Positions 34,949-45,383 of a DNA stretch of 64,000 nt are shown in pieces. Position numbers and translations under genes: made by a program. The stretch lies in assembly GCA_963970005.1 (NCBI GenBank), contig CAXAMN010025251.1:454744-518743 (forward strand). The letters run 5' to 3'. Position 1 is the stretch's first letter, and each line of letters starts with the position of its first letter. The notes under the pieces were generated by a model that was given only the letters and a program-made list of their open reading frames with translations, was not told the origin of the DNA and did no database searches. The DNA comes from Durusdinium trenchii. Lineage: Eukaryota > Sar > Dinophyceae > Suessiales > Symbiodiniaceae.

Positions 34949-34983
34949 TTGGGTGTATATTTTAGTAGGGGGACCTCCCTGGC
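34949..34983 (+). repeat. TTGGGTGTRTATT dispersed repeat, copy 1
   Basis: ttgggtgtatattttagtag, then ggggacctccctggc, followed by agactggtctat at about 34997. Same element as at 55055, and in reverse at 49149. Confidence 0.75.
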
Positions 34984-36172
34984 CTTGGCTAGGTAGACTG
35001 GTCTATGATGTCTATGTTCCTTCCTTTTCTTGGGCGGGTGGGAACTCCTGGGAGGTCGAGACCTATGATCAAACTACGCACCTCCGATCATCCGGGTCAT
35101 CCGGTCATCCGATCACGCTGTGAAGTCATGTGCGGGATCGGTATCGGATAGCAGCAACGTGTCCAACTGCACTGTGAATTGTGGACTGCTCCGGACTCTC
35201 TTCTTGGAGCAAGGGGGCAGACTGTGTGGGATGCCTTGGGTAGTTGGAGCTTGGACTCTTCCATCAGGGCCGCGCTGACCACACTCAGAAGTACAGACAC
35301 ACCTCCCACCAAACACCACCCCACGGGCAAGGGCCGGCTTTCGGAAAAGACTCTTTATGTCTAGTCGCCCAAGAAAAAAGCAATTCTATCATTGGCCATA
35401 TGTTTGGTTTGGGAGGTCGTTTGGGTGACCCACCCCATACTGTAGTGTATATATGATTACAGTATATATGCGTTTCCAACTTGCAGTGGAACAGGCCCAT
35501 TCCTCTCACGTGACCCACACTCTTCAGGTCACAACGAGCGAGATCCGGCGAGCGCCCCATCCTGGTACCTCGTCCTGGCCGTGTCTGACCGTGTGGTTTG
35601 GCCGTCCTGGGCGATAGCAGAAGAAACATCCGTATTGGTCCATTCATTTCACTCACCGCCTTGCGTTCACATCAAGATATAATTATCAAGAACACTGCGT
35701 AGCACAGTACCGCTATTGGATACTGAACAGAAGGATTTCTTCACCAAGCTTGTGATGAAGAACTGGGTGCTCCATATGTGTACATGGTTGGGAACCACTG
35801 GCAAAAAAGAAGGACATCGACTACTGAACTCAACGATTGCTGAACAGTTTCACAATCCACCCGTCTGAAGCTTTGCTTCTCCAACTCATGTGGTGGAAGT
35901 CTACTAACTATGCAGCTCGAACTTTTGGAGGGCACCACCTCCCCTTGCGTCACCATAATTTCTTCTCCAAGTGACATGGTAAACTTACTGACCCCGAACG
36001 GAAGATGGATGAACATAAGGGCCTTCCAAGGAACAAACATGGGGTGAACTCTGCCAAAGCATAGTTCTGATTTTGATTGATTCTGGGCGAAAGTGGATTT
36101 TCACTGGGAAACCTGGGAATCAACTGCATTCACTTCACCCTTTGCCTGGCTTGCCATCGCATGCCATAGCCG

Positions 36173-36193
36173 CCATAGCCCTTTTGGCTCGTG
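36173..36193 (+). other. Possible relic of the dinoflagellate spliced leader
   Basis: CCATAGCCCTTTTGGCTC followed by GTG matches the 21-nt core of the conserved dinoflagellate trans-splicing leader at 17 positions. Such genomic relics are known where spliced mRNAs were retroposed. No intronless frame follows directly, so chance similarity remains possible. Confidence 0.4.
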
Positions 36194-36446
36194 GAACTCG
36201 ACCGTGGGGTGGCGGCCGTTGCGGACATGAGCTGTTGCGGGGGTTTGTTTACTTCGAGGGTGTTCATTTTGTTGCTTTTATTTCCGGGCTGCAGCCCCCC
36301 ACCTTTGACAGCTGAGATGCATGGGTGGGACCCTGGGTGAAAGCAGTTGAAGGCTTCTCAAACCGAAACCGACCTTGTTGTGGAACCCAATTGGCTTCAG
36401 GAACGCTTTTCCACTGACCCCGGGTCTGAACAGGAATCCCGTCCAG

Positions 36447-36542
36447 GATGCTTTTCGACGCTTCGCAGCGACGCGGCGCTTAGACGGCACCACGGAGACC
36501 GGAGTCCGGCCATGTACCCGGTGCCTGCCGCCAGATGTTCAG
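36447..36542 (+). CDS. Orphan candidate exon
   Basis: Thirty-two codons, DAFRRFAATRRLDGTTETGV and then RPCTRCLPPDVQ. It is bounded by CGTCCAG|G and a GT donor (gtgggc), and the frame also continues past the donor to a stop at 36605. Contains a CxxC pair. No family recognised. Confidence 0.4.
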
Positions 36543-37279
36543 GTGGGCCATGGCACCAAGAGGATCACAGTCAGGGAAGACTTAGATGTCCAGAAGGTGT
36601 TGTAGTCCCGGTTTGTCCTGGTATATGTGGTGTGGCGAGCATCAATGAAAAGAACGGCAAGCCATTGATGCACAGATTCATGCCTATTAGCCTATTAGAT
36701 CCTAATTAGCATTTGCATGGGGTAAAACTTCTCCTTGAGCCACCTCGATTTGGGATTTGCAGATGGTTCGATGCTGACAGCCACAAGAATAAAGTGTGGG
36801 TTGGAAGCTTCAAGGGGTTGACATGCCCCTCAGGATTCCTAGCCCCTTCTATTCTTGGTGACCCACTGACAAGCACCAAGGGCACCCCAAACAATGAAAA
36901 CCGATGAAAAGCGCAAGCGTTGGCCGGGCGCCGCTGCAAACATGGTCACTGGTGCACGAAAAGCCATGGAGCAAATTGAGGGAGGCCACTATCCGATAGA
37001 GAAACACAAATGAAGCACCCGTTGTAGAAGTGCCAGAGCGCCAGTTTGCACTGACAAGGTTCAATAGCCCATGGGCCCATGAATGAACCCAGTGGGCCCA
37101 TACAATGCCGGCCTTCTTCTACGAAACAGCATGGTGGCCACACGATTCATCATGTTTGCTTCAACACACGAAGACACACAAAGATGCATTAGACAAATAG
37201 ATCGTTCATTTTAGCAAGATGTTGCCAGGGTCGTTCTTCAGCATCTCTCCACGAAAAAGGGCCACTCCTTCATGGCGCC

Positions 37280-37454
37280 ATGTGGCTCTTTCATGGCGCT
37301 CGTTTGTGGCTCCTCTTCTTGCAGCCCTCCTGGGCCGCCGGTCCGCGCTGCCACGCGGACCTGGACGATGATCTGGATCCGGCGGAGATCTTCGGGTGGA
37401 AAGGCGGCGGGATCCAACGGCTGCGCTTCTTCAAGGCCGAGAATCGGATGGATC
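37280..37454 (+). CDS. FkbM methyltransferase exon 1 (signal peptide)
   Basis: ATG followed by a signal peptide, then HADLDDDLDPAEIFGWKGGG and IQRLRFFKAENRMD. The 3' border is inferred from phase (GA donor gaacgg). An alternative reading treats CTTGC AG at 37325 as an acceptor and drops the signal peptide. Confidence 0.6.
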
Positions 37455-40400
37455 GAACGGGTGGATGGATGGCCCGAGGATGTATGGCTTCTTAGTCTTA
37501 GCCTGAGTGGCTGAAAAAAAGGACCAAGACAGGGTCCCCAATGAAAGACTTTGGTCTCCCAAAAAGAATTGGAACATGCCATTGCTGAGATGCACTCAAA
37601 TAGGTTTAAATAGGCGATCCATGAAGTGGTATAGGTTTGGTCATCCAATCTCAGGGTTTCAAGATGTTTCAACTTGAAGAAGCACAGTTAAACCTTGTTG
37701 CTGGCCTCCAATAGAGGGAGTGGCAGCGGAATAATATCAGTTTCCCTCCGCATATAGCTGGTACAAACCCATACGAACCCATGGTGCTGCTTGTAATCAA
37801 AGCATCCCAACAACATGTTGATCAATTTGTACCTTCATGTTCCTTATATTTCCTTATCCATCGGATTGGAAAAACAGGTAGATCTCCTGCCACACCTTGC
37901 AAGCTTGTTGGATTGACATTCCTTTACAACCTGGGGTGTCCTAGTCCTATAATCACGAAAGCTAGCATGCTAGCTGAGTTCTTCTTTGCTTTAGCAATGT
38001 TGTGGTGGGAGGGGCTGCGTGCCTTAAAGATTGATATATCAAGCTAACCCCCCCCCCGCGGTTCAACTCCCAGCTGCGCCGCTTCGCTTATTGTTGTGGT
38101 GCATACCACCATTCCACTGAATGAATTGCGTGATAGCTCTGCTGGTGTTCAGACAGCGGCAAGGTGTGCATATGTTTGTGCAATTGTTTGCATCGACAAT
38201 CCTTGGTCAAGGCATGTCCTACGGTGAGCACGCTCCATTTCACCTCCATGCTACGTCGTTCCTTCAGCCTCCGTCCAGGGTTGGCGTCGTTTTGCTGGTT
38301 CGAGTGGCTCATTCAATGCAGAAGTTAACAAACTGATAGGTATAATGATAATGAGTTGCGTGTATATTTGAGATCGTTTGAGGTAGTTCATGCTTTGCTA
38401 CTTGTTGCGGCTTGGTGCTGCTGCTGCTGTTGCTGACGACGCCGCTGCTGCTGCTGCTTGCTGCTTGCTGCTTGCTGCCGGTGGTGCTGCTGCTGCTGCT
38501 GCGGCTTGGTGCTGCGCTGCTGCTGCGTGGTGCTGCTGGCTGGCTGCTTGGCGGTTGCTGCTGGCTGCTGGCTGCAGGCGGCTGCTTCTGCTGCTGGCTG
38601 CTGCTTGCTGCATAGGACTTGTACTTCACCCTTACAAGTTGTTTACCCTATTTCATAAGAAGCGGGTGGTAAATTTACTCCCAAGGCTTGCTATAACCAT
38701 ACACAGGCTATTTCCTCAAGACACTCTATGCCTGATACTTTTTACATCCTTTTTACCAGTGCTTATCCTACACTACGGACGCCCTAGTGTTTGCACAGTC
38801 CTTGTGATGCCAGAAATGCTTACTCCTCTTTCCGGCACAAGGCATACATAAGCGGGTGGTAAATTTACCCCCCAGATTTGCAATAACCATAAGCCGGCTA
38901 TTTCCTCAAGACACTCTATTCCATATACCTTTTACCCGTGCTTCTCCTACACTACGGACGCCCTAGTGTATGTACAGTCCGTATGATGTCAGAAATGCTT
39001 ACCCCTCAAGGCATACAAAAGCGGAGGGTAAATTTACCCCCCAGATTTGCCGATCACGCATCTTCGTGCCTGCCAACGAGTGCACCCGGGTTGTTCCAAT
39101 GTACCCTTCCCAGTCCCAGTCAGCGATGTCACATTTACATTCTTTAGCGCAAAGTATGTACATAGCAACCTTCCTCCCAGAACATGTACTCACTACATGC
39201 TTTGCCGACTATGTGACTAGTACATCCGGTGCGATTCGGCTAGCTTTCGACCTCCTCCCCCTGGCCTCAAGTTAGGATTCAATTTCCAACATGCTAGCTT
39301 TTCGGCACATCCCACCAACACCTTCCCGCCAGCGTCTTGGTCAAAAGCGGCGAAGCTCCAGGAGCGCCTGGGCTTTGAAGCTCGACACGTCCTCGACATC
39401 GGTGCGCACGTGGGGAACTGGACCACCGATGCGCTGGAGGCACGCCGAACGGCAAACGTCCGGCACGGCAATGCGTCTGGACCATCCGGAGGTTGCGGTG
39501 ACTTTTGGGGGTCATTTTAATTGTTCCGTGCATGGCATGAATCTCCAACTTCTGATGTATATAGGGTCAGGTGATGCAGGGGATGGGGGGTTGGAAGAGA
39601 AACAAACTTCCGTGTTACGTTATACAAATAGGGCTGGAAAGAACAGAAGAGCAGAGGACTGCAGAGTAGAGTTAGACATTCAAAGACCAGAAGGGAATTA
39701 GTAAAGATATTATGTAAAGATCAGGCTCGATAATCATATTATTAATAAAGTTAAGTTGAACAATATGTTAAAAAAATCAGCCCCCGGCTTGCCCGGCACC
39801 ACTTGTAATTGCTGTCCTGCGAAGAAGACAGGATTGCCCAAAGGATCCAAAGTATTTTTGGAAACGGGTTTAGTTATGATGATGCGGAATCAAAGTGCAT
39901 CTACGACATGGGGCCTGAATGGAATTACAGAGAATGCTATTCCTCTGAGTCCAGACTGACTAAGTAATGGTGAAACCAACACCACAATGGCAATCCAGCA
40001 GCCAGTTCCTTGGTTTTGTTGGTTTGCAACTGCCCGTGGGGTCGTATGAGTTGCTTGCCCGGGCATATACTCCTTGTTTACGCTGCTGTGTCACCAGCTG
40101 TACTCCTTGTCAACGCCCGCCGTTGTCCAGGTTTTCCCATCCGCGCGGTTCTTGATGATCGAGGCCAACCCGCTTCACCGGCCGCAGCTGGAAGCCATTG
40201 GTCAGCCCTTCGTCATCGCGCTGCTGGCGGCGAAAGGCGCGGAAGCCGTGGTCCGGGAATGTTGTGGGGCGTGAGAGGTGGGCAAACAAAATCAAGAAAT
40301 CAAGAGGCTTACATTAATGCAGGGAAAATGCAGACCGCTGCGGTTTTGACTGGCTGTTTTTGACAATCTAGGTCAAGCTGATTCAAGAGATTCAAGCATT

Positions 40401-41998
40401 TCAGCAATGTCCTGCAAAATGACCATCCAAACACACTTATACATGCAACTCGCCGAACTTCATGGTCTTCTATCTGCGCCCCCAGTGGAAACTTTGGTGA
40501 GCCCTGACCTGCGCCTTTGTTGCTGCGGGGTGCCCATCCAACAAATATCATGTGCACATGGACCAAGCAAAGGACCCGTACAGCAATCATTACCCCACAA
40601 AACTTGGATGGCCATGGTAATGGCAAGATGATATGATGTGGGTGAAGATGTGTTCAGGCAACGAACGACTCGTTGCCTGAACACATCTTCAAGTACCAGG
40701 CCACATGTTCATCGTTGCCAGATGAAGATGTGTTCAGGCAACGAGTCGCGGCAGTTCCACAGCACCCGCTACCAAATCACCACGGGTGCCTCCATGTTCC
40801 GCGAGCGCAGCGACCTCTTTGTAGACCCGCGCTTCGCGGAAACGTTGGTCTTAAGGACACGAAGCTTGGATGAGGCATGGAGGGAAGTAGTTACAGGGGA
40901 GACCTGCAAGTTTGCAGAAACTGAACCACCAGGGTCATCCTGTTTGGGTGTCCAATAGACTACCGCTACCCTACGTAAACCGGTCTCCAAACAGGGCACC
41001 CATTGGAAGTGCTAGGCATGTTCAAAGCATTGTTTCTCACATGATCGATCTGCTACCTGAGCTATCTTAAATCGGTCCATTGAGGCGGACTTCTGGGACT
41101 TCTGGGTGGAACATGGGGACCTGAGAAGAATCGAAGTTGGATGCGATCCTCCCAGCACCGGGAGGTTTGCATCACATCATGTTCCGTCATCGGTGACACC
41201 CCTACTAGGTCCAAGACAATGAGCAAAATGCAATAAAAGCCAGTCCTTAACCTCATGGAGTTGTCATATTGAATGAGCAACTCCAGTGAAAATGAGCTCT
41301 TTGACAAGTAGGGTAGATGATCATACCTTTGTTGATCGTGTGTTTTGGGAAGCTTCATCGGTCGATTCGGCCCCGTCTCCACGCCGTTCCGCTTCGGGAA
41401 GCTTCAACGGCCCCTGCCAGGTGGTTTCAGAAGTCTTTCGGGGCGAACGATGTTGCGACTTGCTGAAAGCTGATGTGCAGGGCGCAGAGCTCACAGTTCT
41501 CCTGGGTGGCTTAAAGACCTTATCTCAGGCAGGGATGATGAACATTTGTCACTTATGTGGACTAAAATGGCTTCTATTTGCCCCAATAAATTGAAAGGGT
41601 TGAATGGTCTTATGTTCATGTCGCCGCTGCACCACGACACCACCGCAGCCATATTGTATGCCATAACTGTTGTATGTACGGATTGCGGAACCTCATTCTT
41701 TAGCCTCCACTGTTCCACCACCTTCCGACTGCCCTTCCCCAAATCAAAGCTGCCTTTTCCCGAGGCGCAGCTGGTGCTCTTGGAGGCCCCAGTCTTGCCT
41801 TACAACGAGGGTGCGCCATCCTTCAGCGAAGTCATTGCCTTCATGGCGGCCCATCACTTCGAGCTGGTCGATGTGGCGGATGCCACCTACTCGGAGGCAC
41901 CGGGCGGGGTGGCTTGGAGGAGGCTCCCAAGCTCGCGTGGATCGTGGGAACTGGAGATGGAGTTCTTCAATTCTTGGCTTCAGCCGAGAGATGCTTAA
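37280..41998 (+). CDS. FkbM-type SAM-dependent methyltransferase with signal peptide, six exons
   Basis: Joined exons give about 287 residues. Exon 1 begins MWLFHGARLWLLFLQPSWAA, a typical cleavable signal peptide, so the enzyme should act in the secretory pathway or outside. The methyltransferase core follows: motif I VLDIGAHVGNW (exon 2), the acidic strand FLMIEANPLHRPQL (exon 3), ITTGASMFRER (exon 4), DLLKADVQGAELTVLLGG (exon 5), and LEAPVLPYNEGAPSFSEVI with FELVDVAD (exon 6). These are the FkbM family landmarks in the right order and spacing. FkbM enzymes O-methylate sugars and other small hydroxyl groups; the substrate here is unknown. Donors used are GA (probable), GC, GT, GC, GC. Introns hold a CTG tract, a tandem repeat and a hairpin. 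It looks complete; the stop is TAA at 41996. Confidence 0.82.
38402..38610 (+). repeat. CTG/GCTTG-rich imperfect trinucleotide tract
   Basis: About 200 bases dominated by CTG, TTG and GGTG steps, open in all three + frames (poly-Leu, Cys or Ala) and on the - strand (Gln/Ala/Ser). It lies inside intron 1 of the methyltransferase gene, so coding use is unlikely. Confidence 0.85.
38660..39051 (+). repeat. Tandem repeat: 190-bp and 169-bp units plus a partial third
   Basis: Units begin with aagcgggtggtaaattta at 38660, 38850 and 39019 (last variant aagcggagggtaaattta). Shared blocks include ggctatttcctcaagacact and acactacggacgccctagtg. The latter is itself a near-palindrome (acacta/tagtgt). Intron 1 of the methyltransferase gene. 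Confidence 0.9.
39333..39439 (+). CDS. FkbM methyltransferase exon 2 (motif I)
   Basis: Encodes SWSKAAKLQERLGFEARHVL and then DIGAHVGNWTTDALE. The glycine-rich SAM loop is intact. Donor GC (gcacgc). Confidence 0.85.
40131..40250 (+). CDS. FkbM methyltransferase exon 3
   Basis: Encodes VFPSARFLMIEANPLHRPQL and on to LLAAKGAEAV. The Glu of IEAN is the expected ribose-binding acidic residue. Acceptor TGTCCAG|G, donor GT (gtccgg). Confidence 0.85.
40643..40744. repeat. 22-bp perfect hairpin plus a third direct copy, at an intron end
   Basis: tgaagatgtgttcaggcaac+ga occurs at 40643-40664, its exact reverse complement at 40670-40691 (5-nt loop), and a further direct copy at 40723-40744, 80 bp from the first and 10 bp before the exon 4 acceptor. 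Confidence 0.95.
40755..40874 (+). CDS. FkbM methyltransferase exon 4
   Basis: Encodes FHSTRYQITTGASMFRERSD and on to LRTRSLDE. TTG-S-x-FRER is typical for the family. Donor GC (gcatgg). The acceptor follows directly after the third copy of the 22-bp hairpin arm. Confidence 0.8.
41421..41528 (+). CDS. FkbM methyltransferase exon 5
   Basis: Encodes VVSEVFRGERCCDLLKADVQ and then GAELTVLLGGLKTLSQ. LLKxDVQGAEL is the family's most conserved block. Donor GC (gcaggg). Confidence 0.88.
41765..41998 (+). CDS. FkbM methyltransferase exon 6 with stop
   Basis: Encodes AQLVLLEAPVLPYNEGAPSF, then SEVIAFMAAHHFELVDVADA and the C-terminus ending LQPRDA and TAA. Confidence 0.88.
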   Translation, partial: AQLVLLEAPVLPYNEGAPSFSEVIAFMAAHHFELVDVADATYSEAPGGVAWRRLPSSRGSWELEMEFFNSWLQPRDA

Positions 41999-44597
41999 TT
42001 GTTGCACGCCTAACTATTAAGATAACAACTGCCAGACAGGTCCACGCACACGATGCTGATAATGCTGATATGATTTGTTATTTTTCTTTATGTGTATACA
42101 ATTGCAGTAAGTCTTGAATCACTACCACTCCTTTCACTGCATCTCACCAGCGTTTTGGCCTTTCCCTTTCCTGCGCTTCTTCCACCACCGAGCAGGGCGT
42201 CTTCCGTGTGCTGCACCTGGACCTGCTCTTCGCGCCTCGCAGCTCTCGACTCCGACGGCTGCCGCTGCCCGGGGGCATACGGCCACGACCGACCCATCCA
42301 CACGGCGGAAGTGTCAAAAAGGAGACTCTTTGAGCCCTCAGGGGGGAAGGGGGAGAGGGTTTGGTTTAGCATGGTTTAGCCCGCAGCCCTCCCTGGGTTC
42401 ACCGGTTTGGTACTGTACATGGAAACATATGGCAACCAGATTCTACGATGGTGCGTGGGAGATGTTCGTATAAGGAGGTGGACGATGACTTGGTTTCTGG
42501 GTTTTTGACCCGATTTGGTCCGGGAGCTTTGGAGCACCCGCACAAATGAGGAAAACGGTAGATGACATTGGATGACTCACCAGCTGAGCGCTTCAAGTAG
42601 TAAGTAGTACTTATAGTAGTCGAAGTAGTCATCATTCATTGATCACCCCACAACATTAGATGCGGATTTGCGACTCGACCCACCTCAAGTTGTTGCAACC
42701 TGGTCCAATTCAGTTTACACTCCCTGGCAGTGGAAAATGACCCAGGGGTGTTCGATGACCATTTTCCTCTAAACAGGTGGTATATAATATACGAGCTTCC
42801 AATTTAATTCCTTCCTTGGCACTCCGGCAGGCTTCAGTTCCGCTGACGCCCGCGCTTGTAAGCGCGGCACCATCAACTGCGCGAACGGCACCATTCGCTC
42901 GATGTGGATTCTCTGCTCTCCGATGCTGGAAGCACTGGCTCTACGAAGGAGCCAGTGGTGGATGCAAAGACATCGAAGTCCTGTCCGAAGTGGTGTTTTG
43001 GAGCCTGTTTTCGCTGGACATCTAGTTTCGTTTCTTTCTCACCCTGAAAGACGGGCACCCTGGTGCTCTGGATGATTGGAAGGGGCCATGCGGTTTAGAT
43101 CATCCGCTGAACCAGTGTGCCACACACAAGAGTTGTTGCATGCCAGTTCCTCTGTTGGGGCCGTGTTGATGACAGGGGACAAGTCATTCGACCATGGCTT
43201 GAGGGTGAAATGGTTGGAAGAATTTGGTTTGAAGTCAGTGGTCGCAGACTTTCAGGCGGCTTTTATTCAATACATTCTACCCTTGCCACGTGCAGACAAC
43301 TCATTTTCAGCGGATGTGAATTCGCTGTTTTCGTCTTAGCACCGTTGTCGCTTGGTTGGCCAGGGTCGAAAAAGAGCCGCATTTCGGGTTTTGGATGGGA
43401 AGACCGTCCATGTCAGTCGGATTGTTGATCCATGGTGCTGATCAACCCCCCTATGAAGAGTTGCAAAATCATCAAGAGCCTGCCATCGACGAACTTCTGC
43501 AGCTAGGAATGTCGAAACATGGAAGAGATGGGATATTCGCTTGGTGGTGGCGGGCTTCCACCATCAAGGGGAAGCATGTTTGTTGGCACCTTGTGGACAC
43601 CAGCTTTCACTCCACAGCAGCTCAGGACTGGCGAAAGCTTTGGCCAGGGTGGCCCAGTGCTCTTTGGAACGAGAGCACGGGGGTTACATCTTGCACGGGG
43701 TGAAGAAAGCAGCCAGGACGGTGTTCATTCTGCCTGGACCACTTGCTGCATTTTTGGAGGGGAAGGGAGGGGCTGCCCCAACCCCTGTGGGGGAGATGTT
43801 CTTTTGTATCTTTTGTGTCACTGTGCCAGACTACACAAAACGAGGTGGTTGGAAGCAGATGTTCCTCCACTCGGGGTGGTTGGCCCGTTTTGACACTGTT
43901 TTCACTACCCAGGGCAAGCCTCATTCATTGATCAATCAAACGCAACTCTTTGGAACTACACCATATTCTGTCGGTTTCTTGAGCATGTTCCATGCATGTT
44001 CATGCCTTTTCTCCAACACCGCGGTCTCCCCCAAAACCTGAGAAACCTGACGGCTGAACCAACCCGCGGTGAACGCGCCACGGTCACCTAGTATGGCCTT
44101 TGCGCCGGTGTGTTGCGGCTCCAGGCCTGCAGCGCTTGCCGCCGGAGGTGCGCGGCCGAGGGGCGAACGAAGGAACAGCGCCGGTTGAATGAGGCATACC
44201 ATGCCCGTTTGGGTTCCAGTTGGTACCTCCCCAGAAGGTAATTTGGACTTCTTAGAAGGTACTTGGAACCCTAGGGATGGTATACCTTGTTACCTTGTTG
44301 ATCCTTGTTGCTACCATTTCCGGAACCACATGGACCCGGAAAACATCCTCAAAACTCGAGCATACTCGAGTGGTTTCGAGCGTCCAAACCTCGAAAAAGG
44401 TTTGGAGAGTCCATGTGGCCCTTGATGTATCATTAAAGAGCATCATACCAGGAGTTGCAGGGTAGACGGGGTGCAGTTCACGAACCGAGGGTACACGGGT
44501 GCCTTGAGCATCGCATCGAATCCACTCCCTCTTTTGGGCACCTTCCGGGGCATTCCTTGGGAACAACTGGTGGCTAGACGACCAGCTGCTTCCCCAG
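41999..44597. other. Stretch between methyltransferase and repeat-protein genes
   Basis: Open coding-like segments at 42151-42280 (+, TTEQGVFRVLHLDLLFAPRS) and 42831-42945 (+, RGTINCANGTIRSMWILCSP, also open in another + frame) could be 5' exons of the downstream gene. 43080-44000 has overlapping open frames in all three + frames with no recognisable motif. A hairpin element lies at 44212-44276. Confidence 0.35.
44212..44276. mobile_element. CCTAGGG-family inverted repeat, copy 2 (shorter)
   Basis: The right arm (44248-44276, ending ggtacttggaaccctaggg) is nearly the same as copy 1. The left arm (44212-44236) is more diverged. Confidence 0.65.
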
Positions 44598-44638
44598 ACG
44601 GCCGGCGAAGGTTTATCGCGACCCGAAGAGATTTCGGG
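44598..44638 (+). CDS. Possible degenerate module, first half
   Basis: Encodes GRRRFIATRRDFG, resembling RRGNAVIATRDLRV of module 3. Acceptor CCCCAG, donor GT. Weak on its own. Confidence 0.3.
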
Positions 44639-45327
44639 GTTTGATGGGGATCAAGTCAAGTGGTTTGTTCTGGGCTCCATGGGTGCACTGCATGGGGAAG
44701 GATTGCGACAGAGTGCAGGACAAACAAACGTGGGTGTCACTGCACGTCATGCACTGACAAGGTGACATGTATGCATGAAACACGACAAAGTATCGCAAAC
44801 GCTACTGTAGCAGAGCCAAGAAGTTGTTTTTTTCTTTCATGCTCTTGCTCATCGAGTTGGAACAGGCCTGTCCGAGTACACCTACCCAGCATGCTCATTG
44901 GATGTGAAGAGCCTAGGACTGCAGTTGGGGTTTGCTTAATTCTGCAAACTCATCAATCATGACATGCATGATCACTTGAATACAGGACTCAAGCTCACAC
45001 TATATGGAAGGAGATGCTTAAACGAGCTTCAGCTCCAAATACATCATATACATCCAAATACAATGGTGGCACTGGCACCCCCCAACTGGGGATTGTCCAA
45101 TCTACTCTCAATCCACCATCGTTCCAATGTTTTCTTGCCAAGCAACTTAAGCAACCATTCTTTTACTACAAGGATTTGACATGACCAAACCAGGTCACCT
45201 TTTTAATGTTCAACCAGGTCAACCATTCTTTGAAGGTCAACCAGGTCAACCAAACCAGGTCAACCATGTTGTTAAAGTTCTTTGAAGGCTAGGGTAAAAA
45301 GGCTCCACATCGGTGATCTGCCGTCAG

Positions 45328-45383
45328 GCTGGATCCGTGGAGCTCAGCTCGCCGTCGCATTCGCGCCACTGGGGCGGCAGCAG
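45328..45383 (+). CDS. Repeat protein: module-like first half
   Basis: Encodes WIRGAQLAVAFAPLGRQ after CGTCAG|G. The RG-x-x-(L/V)-A-x-A spacing fits the module start. No matching second half was found before 47.9 kb. Confidence 0.4.

Larger units (their letters stand above)
33807..36446. other. Stretch with weak exon candidates
   Basis: Contains a coding-like segment at about 34366-34434 (+ strand, SAAVGIAAFHARDVHGDYLT) that is also open on the - strand, and one at 35221-35300 (+, TVWDALGSWSLDSSIRAALT). A member of the TTGGGTGTRTATT repeat family lies at 34949-34983. No gene can be built from these. Confidence 0.35.

Noticed and set aside
38402-38610. Poly-Leu, poly-Cys or poly-Gln protein from the CTG tract
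   Set aside because: The tract is open in most frames because of its composition, and it lies inside an intron of the methyltransferase gene.
43080-44041. Overlapping 80-166 codon frames on the + strand
   Set aside because: All three frames are open, none shows a motif, and the frames contradict each other. Probably low stop density by chance.
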